Shown here one piece after another: positions 43,610 through 52,854 of a stretch of DNA of 64,000 bases. Origin of the DNA: Balneola sp. MJW-20 (lineage in GTDB: Bacteria > Bacteroidota > Rhodothermia > Balneolales > Balneolaceae). Made by a program: the position numbers and the translations under genes. How positions within the stretch are numbered: position 1 is the first letter of the stretch; every line of letters starts with the position of its first letter. The stretch is from the NCBI RefSeq assembly GCF_040811775.1, contig NZ_JBFNXW010000001.1:1736001-1800000 (forward strand). Reading direction: 5' to 3'. Below the pieces are notes generated by a model that saw only the letters and a program-made list of their open reading frames with translations, had not been told where the DNA came from and did no database searches.

Positions 43610-46273
43610 TTACTTGATCAGCATCATTTTGCGGGTGAACGAGAAGTTACCTGCGTTAATGCGATAAATGTACATACCACTTGCGAGGCTGTTAGCATTG
43701 AACTGAACGGTATGAGAACCGGCAGTAAAACGCTCATTAACCACAGTGGCTACCCTTCTTCCGAGCATATCATATACATCCAGTCTTACTTCACTGGCTG
43801 CAGGCAGATCAAAAGAGATCTGAGTGGTCGGGTTGAATGGGTTAGGATAGTTTTGCTTCAGAGTATACTCTGTTGGCAGTCCTGATTCATCTTCGTTAGA
43901 AGTCTGAACTCCTCTCTCAAGAGTCAGAGTATTATATCCGAAGTTGAATGCCTGTGCATCAAAGTCATAACCAAAGGCAACGCCGACAGTATCTGAACTG
44001 TCGATTGCTCTTACATTCCATACAAAGTCTGCAGTTTCACCTACAGCGAGTCCGGCACCACTTAGGAGACCGTCTACGGTAGCATATGGAAGTGTTACAT
44101 TTGGATCCAGTCCGCCATTGTTAGCAGGAACAGCAACGATCTCAGAAGTATCAGCAGCTGCATAGAGCACCCACTCATAACTTACTTCATCACCGTCATA
44201 GTCGGTGGTAGATTCCCAGGTAACGTTGATGTCGCTTGTAACAGCAACTGTTGCACCATCTTCTGGTGTCAGCAGGTCGAACTGAACATTTGGAATAGCC
44301 CAGTTAGTACCCTGAATATCATCCAGGTTACGCGGCATGATCTTATGGCTTCCGAAAGAAGCAGCTACCAGACCATAAACGGCTGTGAATGTTGCATCGT
44401 CACGTACGAAACGACTCAGATCACCAGGAATATTGGTCTCACCGATCGCAGATGAACGGATATCCTCGTTCATGATCACACCGATCGTATCTGCACCCGG
44501 TGCCGTGTTAGCAATGGTCCACTCACCAAAGCTGCCCTCTTCTACGAAGAATGCATTTTCGAATTTAACGACCATACCTTCGAATGCTTCAACTTCACCG
44601 GCTGCTTCAAGAGCAACGGCATCTGAAGTTAGCACGGAAGGAATCACCGCTTCAATATCATTTCCGGAAGAATTCACTGTAAAAGTAAGATCGGTCAGCT
44701 GTGAAAGCGTGATTGAACCGTTTACTTCCTGCTCAACAACGGCACCAGCCGTTACGGTAATGCTGTCTCCACGAACAAGAGCTTCAGTCTCTGCAGTCTG
44801 CTCAAGAAAGATACCGCCCCATGCAGCTGCATTGTCCTGCAGAATTACCACACCATCGGTTCCTACAGCTGAGGTGATCAGACCGGAAATATTCATCTCA
44901 ATGGTGCCTGCGCCTGCAAGAGGGCTGGCTCCGGTGCTTTCGTCAGCAGTTTTCTGCAGTACTTCAACAGAAGAAATAGCTTCATCAGCTACGAAGAAAT
45001 TCTGAGTTCCGGAGATCGGGAAACGACCTACTAAGTTATTGGAACCCGTTGCTTCGATGTAATAAGAAACAGAGCTGAAGTTAGCGAATGTTGGAAGTGT
45101 TGCTTCGTATGTGTCACCTGAAGTGTTTGTCATAGGAACTTCAGTCACACTGGCATCTCCGGTAGCCTGATAGAAAAGGCTCACACCTGTAACTGTACCT
45201 GCTTGTTCCTGGGAAACTGCATTTACAGTAACTACTACCTGATCACTGGAAGTTACACCTGATTCAGGAGTCTGAGTTAACTGAGAAAGTGCCGGTGGCA
45301 GTCCATTAACTACTAGGTCATTTGGCCATTCGAAAGTCTGTCCGCCGCCCAGATCCTGACCGTCAACAAATCGGGTATCATTCAGCCATACAACACCATC
45401 TTCAAACGGGTTGATGTTAAAGGTGCTCTTATCTGCAGCATTGTTTCCGTCCGGATCATCTCCATTCAGAACAACGAAACCACTCAGGTCAACATTTGCA
45501 CCCGGTACCGGAGGTACAAAATCGCCGTCTTCTGCATGACGCCAGTTATAACCGGTTCGGTAAGTAGGTCGGTCATTTCTGAATCTTAAAGAAGTATCAT
45601 AAACATATACTCTTGAACCACCGCTGTTAACAGCCCAGTTAGGACGGTCTCCGGTAGATACGTTAGATACGGTAGAGTTTGCCAGTCGTACATAAGCACC
45701 ATTGTACTTTCCATAGTTGGCCAGAGACACTTCATATGTCCCGTCGCCGTTGGCAATATTCAGCTCATCAGCAGTAATCTCCCATGGCTCGAGCAGAGGA
45801 GCAAATTCCGGATAATCGGATGCAACCGTACCCAGAATATTAAGAGACTCGAGGTCTACCTGTGCAGTACTTCCAAAGAAAGTGAGTGAACCCACAAATT
45901 CCACAACCGAACCTCTGGTCATTCCGGCGTCTTCAATTAGTGCCAGGTTGCTTTCCACGATCTGAATAGACATTCCGTCACGTCCCTGAGTGACAGCAGC
46001 TGTATCAGTTACAAAAAAGTGGATTCGTCCAATATCGTCTTCAGCTTCGTTGTAAGAAGCCAGTCCTGAGCTCAGCGGATATGATGTAACAACAGCAGTA
46101 AACTGAACCGTTTGCCCCGTCAGAGGATTCTGAGAAATCTCATCCTCCGAGGTTAAATTTTCATATGTATTAAAATCTCTGACCGAGACTGTGTCAACCT
46201 GTGCCTGCGCGATTACAGGAATCAGAAGAACAGCAACAACCAGAAAAGATTGTAGAAGTTTTCTCATCTTCAA
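43610..46273 (-). CDS. Type IX-sorted multi-domain secreted protein
   Basis: The 887-residue protein has a signal peptide (ending AQAQ). OB-fold-like domains follow (about 35-165 and 450-610, the DUF5689/nuclease-associated kind), then Ig-like segments. A C-terminal type IX sorting domain contains LPTEYTLKQNYPNPFNPTTQ and ends MMLIK. It is probably attached to or released from the cell surface. No nuclease catalytic motif is visible, so the enzymatic role is uncertain. Confidence 0.8.
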   Translation of the reverse strand: MKMRKLLQSFLVVAVLLIPVIAQAQVDTVSVRDFNTYENLTSEDEISQNPLTGQTVQFTAVVTSYPLSSGLASYNEAEDDIGRIHFFVTDTAAVTQGRDGMSIQIVESNLALIEDAGMTRGSVVEFVGSLTFFGSTAQVDLESLNILGTVASDYPEFAPLLEPWEITADELNIANGDGTYEVSLANYGKYNGAYVRLANSTVSNVSTGDRPNWAVNSGGSRVYVYDTSLRFRNDRPTYRTGYNWRHAEDGDFVPPVPGANVDLSGFVVLNGDDPDGNNAADKSTFNINPFEDGVVWLNDTRFVDGQDLGGGQTFEWPNDLVVNGLPPALSQLTQTPESGVTSSDQVVVTVNAVSQEQAGTVTGVSLFYQATGDASVTEVPMTNTSGDTYEATLPTFANFSSVSYYIEATGSNNLVGRFPISGTQNFFVADEAISSVEVLQKTADESTGASPLAGAGTIEMNISGLITSAVGTDGVVILQDNAAAWGGIFLEQTAETEALVRGDSITVTAGAVVEQEVNGSITLSQLTDLTFTVNSSGNDIEAVIPSVLTSDAVALEAAGEVEAFEGMVVKFENAFFVEEGSFGEWTIANTAPGADTIGVIMNEDIRSSAIGETNIPGDLSRFVRDDATFTAVYGLVAASFGSHKIMPRNLDDIQGTNWAIPNVQFDLLTPEDGATVAVTSDINVTWESTTDYDGDEVSYEWVLYAAADTSEIVAVPANNGGLDPNVTLPYATVDGLLSGAGLAVGETADFVWNVRAIDSSDTVGVAFGYDFDAQAFNFGYNTLTLERGVQTSNEDESGLPTEYTLKQNYPNPFNPTTQISFDLPAASEVRLDVYDMLGRRVATVVNERFTAGSHTVQFNANSLASGMYIYRINAGNFSFTRKMMLIK

Positions 46274-46287
46274 TTCTCCGTTTTTAT

Positions 46288-48405
46288 TTATTTGATTATG
46301 ACCAACTTGCCGGTTTGTACTTTACCGGTGGAAAGATCTTGCACACTATACAGATATAAACCCGTGGTAAGGATCTGATTTGCATCGGACTGAAGATCCC
46401 ATGCATGTTCACCACCAGGCAGGATCCTGGGTGTATCACTAAAGTTGTTAAACCAGGTGATGTCCCCGTTATAGGTATCTGCATCATGTTTGAATTCTGC
46501 TACTATATCACCAGAAATGGTATAGATCCTCACCTCTGATCTAGCAGGCAGATTATAGAAATATAGTTTTCTCTCATTTTCATTTGCTCCGTCCCACGCT
46601 GCATTCACGCGATACGGATTCGGATATACCCCGACCTGATACTCTTCTGCGCTGCTTCCGAAGTTTTCATTGGCCGGTGTACCCGGAAATATTCTTATGG
46701 CATTGGTGTTTCTGCTGCTTTCTAAACTCTGTATCTCAAACTGGTCACTGCCCCTGTCAAAAGATGTTACGGAGATCTGATACTGCCAACCGCTCAAAAG
46801 TCCATCCAAATCATATCGGTACCAGTATTCTGTGGTATCTCCTTCAAAGGTTACAGGCTGTTCCAGCCGAACTGCATCAAAACCGGTATTAAAACCAATG
46901 TCATTGCCGACATTATCAAATTCCTGAATCAGGCGAGGGGTCGGGTTGAGATCATCTCCAAGATCAGTGCTGTAAACCCGGTAACCTTCAAAATCCTGCT
47001 CACCGGATACCCGGTCTACGGATGCCTCGGCGCTGCGATCCCAGTAAATGGATGCACGGCCGGCCGATAACTGAACCTTTACTTTTGGATTGTCGGGAGG
47101 AGTGGGGAAAAGATAACGGTCTAAAACCCCGTTGTTGTTAGTATCTTCATCGCCGTCAAGAACTCCGTTATTATTCTGATCCTCGCCCTGGAATACTCGG
47201 AAAATGGAATTTAAAGTCGTATTCAGGTTTTCACGGGATTCTTCTGTGTCAACGCTTTTCCCTGCAATTCCCTGAAACTGATCCGGCTTGAGTGCTGCCG
47301 AGTATGCAAAATAAACTGTGAAAGTTTCGCCGGGCTCAATTCGCGGAAACGGCCCGATCTTAACCAGAGAGATGTAATTACCTTCAGAATCCTGACCGTC
47401 CGTTCTTAATGCATCACGATACGTAAAATCATCCGGATCGGTCGTAGTTGGAGTTGTTTCATCGATTGGAAAGTCCTGCGTTAACCGGGTGTACCGGTCA
47501 ATATCATCCCTCGGTCCCTGAAAAACACCGGTACCGGCTGAAAATAACCAGTAACTGGGACCTACCTTAGGAGCAGATTTACCCTGTGATTCCAGATACT
47601 CCCTGTTAAGCGGGTGATAGTAATCGCCTTCGTACTCAGCACCGATAATGGAAACTGCACCATAAGTATTAATGCTTGGATTATCATTTGAGCCGGCATC
47701 AAAAGCATAGGTGGTATACAGTGAATCCAGATAACCAATTCCGTTCTTGTTGAAGAAGTCACCGCCGGTTTCAGTAGCAGTATTTACATTCCTTACTACA
47801 ATATCGGCATACATACCTACATATACACTATCCCAGGTTACCGGTGAACCATACTGATCACTATTATTGGTGATCTCATATTTCAGGATGCTGAAGTTTT
47901 CAGTAAACGGGAATCCCCAGTTATAACTTTCCAGCCGGATATCTGCATACAAAGGAAAATCATGACCATTAATAGGAATACCATCGATGGAGCGTCTGCG
48001 ATCGGTGAAGTCTGCAATGATATCCTGCTCACTTACCCCGAGACCGGTCTCCTCTCCTTCAAAGCGTATCTCACGGTCAGCAGTAAATTCATAACCGGCC
48101 CTGCCTCTGCTATATCCTGATGGGTTTGTAACGGCAGAACTGGATACCGTGATCTGCGAACCGTTTGCCACGGCACCGATCCAAAGCCCTGCCTCAAATA
48201 AATGCTCCGTTCCTGTACTGAGAGGGTACCTCATACTAAATCCGTCTGCCGGATTATTACGGACATCAGGCTTTCCTATGGTACCATAATTTGTAATGGA
48301 CAGACCTAGGATACCTGCCTCGGTCTCGGCTCTCTCAAAAGCCGTCTGACCATATGTCGCTGAACTAAAAACAAATAAAAGTATTAAAGTGGTTCTAGTC
48401 TTCAC
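46288..48405 (-). CDS. Type IX-sorted secreted protein with Ca-binding repeats
   Basis: The 705-residue protein has a signal peptide. The body is beta-rich and about residues 400-440 hold DQNNNGVLDGDEDTNNNGVLD, two calcium-binding thrombospondin-type-3-like loops. An FN3-like region follows. The C-terminus carries VGVYPNPYRVN and ends KLVIIK, a type IX sorting domain. It lies 14 bp upstream of the next secreted protein and is the first gene of the block. Confidence 0.8.
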   Translation of the reverse strand: MKTRTTLILLFVFSSATYGQTAFERAETEAGILGLSITNYGTIGKPDVRNNPADGFSMRYPLSTGTEHLFEAGLWIGAVANGSQITVSSSAVTNPSGYSRGRAGYEFTADREIRFEGEETGLGVSEQDIIADFTDRRRSIDGIPINGHDFPLYADIRLESYNWGFPFTENFSILKYEITNNSDQYGSPVTWDSVYVGMYADIVVRNVNTATETGGDFFNKNGIGYLDSLYTTYAFDAGSNDNPSINTYGAVSIIGAEYEGDYYHPLNREYLESQGKSAPKVGPSYWLFSAGTGVFQGPRDDIDRYTRLTQDFPIDETTPTTTDPDDFTYRDALRTDGQDSEGNYISLVKIGPFPRIEPGETFTVYFAYSAALKPDQFQGIAGKSVDTEESRENLNTTLNSIFRVFQGEDQNNNGVLDGDEDTNNNGVLDRYLFPTPPDNPKVKVQLSAGRASIYWDRSAEASVDRVSGEQDFEGYRVYSTDLGDDLNPTPRLIQEFDNVGNDIGFNTGFDAVRLEQPVTFEGDTTEYWYRYDLDGLLSGWQYQISVTSFDRGSDQFEIQSLESSRNTNAIRIFPGTPANENFGSSAEEYQVGVYPNPYRVNAAWDGANENERKLYFYNLPARSEVRIYTISGDIVAEFKHDADTYNGDITWFNNFSDTPRILPGGEHAWDLQSDANQILTTGLYLYSVQDLSTGKVQTGKLVIIK

Positions 48406-48495
48406 AGATAACTGCTAACGTTCATAAGGGCAACAAAGATAAGAATCTTAAAAGAGAACCTCTTGTAAAATTCATATCTTAATATTGAAGTAACA

Positions 48496-49209
48496 TTAGC
48501 CGGGAATCATCGTTCGATAAAAATGTACTAAAACGGCCTGCGGTACTCCCAGGTAGTACAGGATCGTTATTAAAGTAAATATTAACTGTAGCTTATACAG
48601 ACCGACTTTTTTGTACTTTCTTGCAGATGTCTGCACGTACTCTTCCATTAACCTGAACCCGCCTTCCTTCCGGATACGGTTAATGATCTCCTGATCCTCC
48701 ATCACGATCAAATCCTCATCAAAGCCTCCGGATTTATCGAATGCCTGTCGTTCAATAAATAAACTCTGGTCTCCGAAACGGAACAGATCCACATCAAATC
48801 GGGTAAACCAGCTATAGAGCTTTAGAGCTGGATGATCGTGATCGAATCGAAGCTGAAAACAGCCTGCAGCAACTTCGCTTTTACTCAGTGCAGAACGAAT
48901 CAATGACGTTACATTTTCAGGAGGATAAGTATCCGCATGGAGAAAATAGAATATTTCTCCCTCCGCAAGACGGGCCCCGTAATTCATCTGTGCGGCTCTT
49001 CCTTTGTCTGGGCTCACAACTATCCGGCATGGATAATCTGAAGCTATTTCAACGGTGTCATCATCCGAGCCCCCGTCTGCTAAAATGATCTCACATTCAC
49101 CGGGTTTAAAGACCTTTTGGAGATATTCCAGAAGACCGGCTATACCCTCCGATTCATTATAAACGGGAATGATAACACTGATCTTATTCGAACTTATGCC
49201 TGACCTCAT
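48496..49209 (-). CDS. Arsenosugar-cluster glycosyltransferase (GT2 type)
   Basis: The protein has 237 residues from ATG 49209; a longer frame to 49236 adds residues that only overlap the neighbour. SVIIPVYNESEGI and ILADGGSDDDTVEIA are GT-A nucleotide-sugar motifs, FLHADTYPP the DxD region and EDQEIINRI the catalytic loop. A hydrophobic C-terminal segment suggests membrane association. This is the TIGR04283-type transferase found next to arsS. Confidence 0.85.
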   Translation of the reverse strand: MRSGISSNKISVIIPVYNESEGIAGLLEYLQKVFKPGECEIILADGGSDDDTVEIASDYPCRIVVSPDKGRAAQMNYGARLAEGEIFYFLHADTYPPENVTSLIRSALSKSEVAAGCFQLRFDHDHPALKLYSWFTRFDVDLFRFGDQSLFIERQAFDKSGGFDEDLIVMEDQEIINRIRKEGGFRLMEEYVQTSARKYKKVGLYKLQLIFTLITILYYLGVPQAVLVHFYRTMIPG

Positions 49210-49780
49210 TCCAGTCCTCCAGTTCATCCACATCATTCAGCTCTTCAAGCAGCACAGATTCCAGACCCAGCCTTTCAGCAGTATTAAGGGTCTGCATCAA
49301 TACTTTTGATGTACTCCAATCCACTCCATTAAAGATCTCAGGATAATATGTCTTCATAGCCAGCAGATAATAACCTCCGTCCTTTGCAGGTCCTATCACG
49401 AGATCTTTATCATTCAAAGCAGTAATTGCCTTTTTTATATGTCCGGAAGTGATCTCCGCACAATCGCTCCCGATGATCATTACTTTTTCCGCTCCCTGTT
49501 CAAAATTCCAGCGGAAAGCATGAGACATTTTCTCTCCCAGGTTGCCGGTTGGCTGAACCATAAGCTTCTGAGCAGACTTATTCCATTCATTCCCATCAGG
49601 GACCTCACCGGAAAACCAGACCTGATTTCGAGTGTCTGCCTCAATCATCACAGAACGGGTATATTTGAGCAGCTTTTCATAAACTTCCAGTGCCCTGATA
49701 TCTCCAAGGTCGGCTGCCAGCCTGGTCTTAACTTTACCGGGAACCCGGTTTTTGACAAATATTATAAGTACCGCTTTCAT
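49184..49780 (-). CDS. Arsenosugar-cluster glycosyltransferase (TIGR04282 type)
   Basis: The protein has 198 residues from ATG 49780 (MKAVLIIFVKNRVPGKVKTRLA). MIIGSDCAEI and VIGPAKDGGYYLLAM are the nucleotidyl/sugar-transferase motifs typical of this family. The earlier frame start at 49840 lies inside arsS and is not used here. It lies between arsS and the GT2 gene and may transfer the ribose unit of the arsenosugar. Confidence 0.87.
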   Translation of the reverse strand: MKAVLIIFVKNRVPGKVKTRLAADLGDIRALEVYEKLLKYTRSVMIEADTRNQVWFSGEVPDGNEWNKSAQKLMVQPTGNLGEKMSHAFRWNFEQGAEKVMIIGSDCAEITSGHIKKAITALNDKDLVIGPAKDGGYYLLAMKTYYPEIFNGVDWSTSKVLMQTLNTAERLGLESVLLEELNDVDELEDWNEVRHKFE

Positions 49781-49785
49781 AGGTA

Positions 49786-50829
49786 TCAGGTAGTAGCTCC
49801 CCCACAACTGCTTCCGGCCCCGGCCGTGCAACCATAGCAATGCTGATCCGTTTTTATGTCTCTCTGATTCAGTTTATCCAGATCAAATTCACTCACATGC
49901 TGCCCGGCCTTCTCATGCGTTTTGATCTCCAGCATCTGGTTGAAGTCACAATCATACAGGTAACCGTCCCAGCTAACCGAGATCGTGTTGCGGCACATTA
50001 CACCGGAAGCAGCAGCCGGGTTAAAAGCCTGTACCAGTTTATCCATATAATCTTCCAGATTTCCGGACATCAGCAGGAAGTTCAAAAAACGGCTAATAGG
50101 CAGGTTCGTGATGGTAAACAGATTATTGAAATGGATCCCATGGCTGCGATGCAGCTCTTTTTTAAACTGCTCTTCAAGGGTTTCCTGGCTTCCCGGTAAA
50201 AATGCGCCAACCGGATTATTTACCAGATTAAGCTGGAGTTCAGGATCCGTACCATAACCGAGATCATTCAATATCTTCAGCGCACTCACCGATTTATCAT
50301 AAGTTCCCTCACCCCGTTGCTGGTCGGTTCGTCTTTTACTGTAAAAAGGCAGTGAGCAAGTAACCTCAACCTTATGCTTAGCAAAAAAATCGGGCAGATC
50401 TCCGAATTTATTTGTGGTCAGAATGGTCAGGTTCGACCGGACAATGACCTTTTTCCCTTTTCGACGCACCTCTTCTACAAACCAGCGAAAATGAGGATTC
50501 ATCTCCGGTGCACCACCCGTGAGATCAACCGTCTTGATCCGGGGATCATCAAGAGCAGCAAGACACTGTTTGAGTGTTTCCTTGGTCATGATCTCCTGCC
50601 GGTCCGGTCCGGCGTCTACATGACAATGTTTGCAGGTCATATTGCACATATACCCAACGTTTATCTGAAATATTTCAATTTCGTTGGGCTGAAGAGGGTA
50701 TAGACCTATTTCACTGATCTTTTCTTCGAACTTCGGGGTGGTTTTTAATCTTTCGTTATGCTGGTTCAGTATATCCAGCTGGATCCTTGGATCCGATAAA
50801 CTATGGCCTTCTGCTTTGAGGCTTTTCAT
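49786..50829 (-). CDS. arsS: Arsenosugar biosynthesis radical SAM protein ArsS
   Basis: The 347-residue protein has a radical SAM motif CNMTCKHC (Cys62, Cys66, Cys69) followed by GGAPEMNPHF. The C-terminal HCYGCTAGAGSSCGG (331-344) is typical of ArsS and holds a second cysteine set. ArsS adds a 5'-deoxyadenosyl group to dimethylarsinite on the way to arsenosugars. It is the core gene of the cluster, but arsM is not in the window. Confidence 0.93.
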   Translation of the reverse strand: MKSLKAEGHSLSDPRIQLDILNQHNERLKTTPKFEEKISEIGLYPLQPNEIEIFQINVGYMCNMTCKHCHVDAGPDRQEIMTKETLKQCLAALDDPRIKTVDLTGGAPEMNPHFRWFVEEVRRKGKKVIVRSNLTILTTNKFGDLPDFFAKHKVEVTCSLPFYSKRRTDQQRGEGTYDKSVSALKILNDLGYGTDPELQLNLVNNPVGAFLPGSQETLEEQFKKELHRSHGIHFNNLFTITNLPISRFLNFLLMSGNLEDYMDKLVQAFNPAAASGVMCRNTISVSWDGYLYDCDFNQMLEIKTHEKAGQHVSEFDLDKLNQRDIKTDQHCYGCTAGAGSSCGGATT

Positions 50830-50850
50830 AAAATCAGGGCTCGATTAAAA

Positions 50851-51186
50851 TTACATTGACAGATCTTTCACTTTATTCATCATCTGGACACCGTGAACCA
50901 GCGAGGCTCCGCCCCGGATCGCTGTAGCCACATGAACGGCCTCCATCATTTGTTCCTCTGATGCACCGGTTTCGAGACTTTCGGAACTATAAGCATCAAT
51001 ACAATACGGACACTGTACCGTATGAGCTACGGCTAAAGCAATAAGTGATTTTTCTCTTTTAGTAAGGGCTCCTTCTTCAAATACAGCTCCATAATATTTA
51101 AAAAACTTTTCGCCCAGTTCTTCCTGGAATTCAGTGACATTCGGAAACTTCTTCAGGTCATCGGAGTTGTAATAATCCTTGCTCAT
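50851..51186 (-). CDS. Arsenosugar-associated AhpD-like protein
   Basis: The 111-residue protein has an AhpD/CMD fold with the redox pair CPYC (Cys59, Cys62) and a following DAYSSESLETGASEEQMMEA helix pair. Versions of this length and sequence accompany arsS. It may reduce arsenic or peroxide intermediates. It is 21 bp upstream of arsS and first in the operon. Confidence 0.88.
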   Translation of the reverse strand: MSKDYYNSDDLKKFPNVTEFQEELGEKFFKYYGAVFEEGALTKREKSLIALAVAHTVQCPYCIDAYSSESLETGASEEQMMEAVHVATAIRGGASLVHGVQMMNKVKDLSM

Positions 51187-51328
51187 AGTTTTAATATTCG
51201 TTTAAATGTTTTTTCTTTGGTCCTTGTTAAGATCAATAGTGTTAATAGCTAATGCTATTAATGGATTAATAGATCCCGTTATTTAAATATTAATCTACTA
51301 ATCTTGCCCAATAATCTCAGATCCAATT

Positions 51329-51805
51329 ATGAAGTTAAATAAACTAATAACATCAGTTCTGTTTATCGTTTTATTATTTCTTACCAGTGAAAGTGCCTTT
51401 GCTCAGGCCAACGGTATTGGCGGTAATTTAGGCGCCGGTATCATGCTGGGAGAACCATCAGGAATTACTCTTAAAAAATGGAATAACCAAAGATCTGCAT
51501 TCGATGTAGGTGTGGCGTGGTCGTTCTCGGGAAATAATGATGCTCTGTTACTTCAGGGAGACTACCTCATTCATAACTGGTTCAATGATATTGATGAAGG
51601 AAGACTGGCCTGGTATTACGGGATCGGTGGCAGAGTGGTTTTTGCAAATGATGCTGTTGTGGGAGCCCGTATACCGATTGGCCTGAATTATCTTATCTCT
51701 GATCAGCCGATCGGACTATTCGCTGAAGTCGCACCCATACTGGATCTCGTTCCGGATACCGAATTTAATGGCAACGGAGCGATTGGGATCCGTTATTATT
51801 TCTGA
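51329..51805 (+). CDS. Outer-membrane beta-barrel-like protein
   Basis: The 158-residue protein has a signal peptide (ending AFAQA), then GAGIMLGEPSGITLKKW and alternating strands ending IGIRYYF. The terminal Phe suits BAM insertion. It resembles small 8-strand barrels of the DUF3996 kind. Function is unknown. Its stop lies 12 bp from that of a converging MBL gene. Confidence 0.7.
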   Translation: MKLNKLITSVLFIVLLFLTSESAFAQANGIGGNLGAGIMLGEPSGITLKKWNNQRSAFDVGVAWSFSGNNDALLLQGDYLIHNWFNDIDEGRLAWYYGIGGRVVFANDAVVGARIPIGLNYLISDQPIGLFAEVAPILDLVPDTEFNGNGAIGIRYYF

Positions 51806-51817
51806 TGAAACAGATGG

Positions 51818-52729
51818 TCAGCTGTCATAGGACAGGATAATTTCCTGTCCTTCTCTGGCGAGGGCTATCTGGTCAAAATATATCTCAAATCTTTCCCGGA
51901 TAGTAGCTTCGAGGTTATTAAGATACTTATCGGTACTGTCAGGATCGTGATGTGTCAGATAAAGATGTGAAACTTTTTCCTCCCGGGCTATGTCCACGAT
52001 CACTTCCCAAGCACTGTGTCCCCACCCGACCCTTTGTTCATACTGCTCCATATTGAATTGAGCATCATGGATAAGCACATCTGCGCCGTGAATAAATGAA
52101 CGAAATTCTTTCAGAAATGAAACCGCATAATCGCTTTTAGCTACCGGAAGCTCATTGTCAGGAGCAAATATGATCGCTTTGCCCCCGATGTGAAATTTAA
52201 AGATCGCGGTATCGATGGTATGATTGGCCCACATATATTCAACATCGTAGGCATCAAAATGCATCATACCTTTCTCAAAAGTGGTACAATCCATTTTTGC
52301 TTCCAGCATATCTATTGAAACCGGGAAAAACGTGTTAGACATATGCCCCTGAAGTATATCTTTACATCCGGCGTCTCCCTGGGGCGGGATATACACATTA
52401 AATTCGTTTCCTTTACAGTAAAGAGGCTTGAAAAAAGGAAAACCCTGTAAATGATCCCAGTGTGGGTGAGTGATATAGATCGAACCGTTCAGGTTGCCAT
52501 TCTCTTCTTCGATAGCATTACCCAGGTTCCTGAGACCTGTCCCGCAATCTATGACCAGCATTTCATCCTGCCCTGGTATAGAGATCTGCACACAGGTGGT
52601 GTTACCACCAAAGTGCATATTCTCAATGTTAGCACAAGGTGTAGAACCTCTGACCCCCCAGAATTTTATATTTGTAGATGCGCTCAAGTTGATTGAGTTT
52701 GAAACAGGATTAATCACTGAAGATAACAA
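51818..52729 (-). CDS. MBL-fold metallo-hydrolase (cytoplasmic)
   Basis: The 303-residue protein lacks a signal peptide. FWGVRGSTPC and DCGTGLRNLG open the fold, THPHWDH (88-93) binds two metals, and FAPDNE and LTHHDPDS give later ligands. This group of RNase Z-like and cyclic-nucleotide-phosphodiesterase-like hydrolases often appears next to GAF or response-regulator domains. Here it is alone. Substrate is unknown. Confidence 0.8.
   Translation of the reverse strand: MLSSVINPVSNSINLSASTNIKFWGVRGSTPCANIENMHFGGNTTCVQISIPGQDEMLVIDCGTGLRNLGNAIEEENGNLNGSIYITHPHWDHLQGFPFFKPLYCKGNEFNVYIPPQGDAGCKDILQGHMSNTFFPVSIDMLEAKMDCTTFEKGMMHFDAYDVEYMWANHTIDTAIFKFHIGGKAIIFAPDNELPVAKSDYAVSFLKEFRSFIHGADVLIHDAQFNMEQYEQRVGWGHSAWEVIVDIAREEKVSHLYLTHHDPDSTDKYLNNLEATIRERFEIYFDQIALAREGQEIILSYDS
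51829..51851. repeat. Perfect inverted repeat in the end of the MBL gene
   Basis: AGGACAGG-ATAATTT-CCTGTCCT lies inside the last codons of the MBL gene and just past the converging barrel gene. No T-run follows on either strand, so it is at most a weak terminator. Confidence 0.4.
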
Positions 52730-52854
52730 AGTTAGCTTCGTGCCTTCCGTTAGATTATTCTTAGATGATATTTATGTCCTTCAACCAATAAAAATAGAGA
52801 ATTATTTACGCATCAGCGAAGATGATACATGCTGCGCTTGATACATATCCATTC

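Noticed and set aside
44385..45005. 206-codon plus-strand frame inside the type IX-sorted protein
   Set aside because: It is antisense to a well-supported gene and its Ser/Thr/Ala-rich low-complexity translation is a shadow of it.
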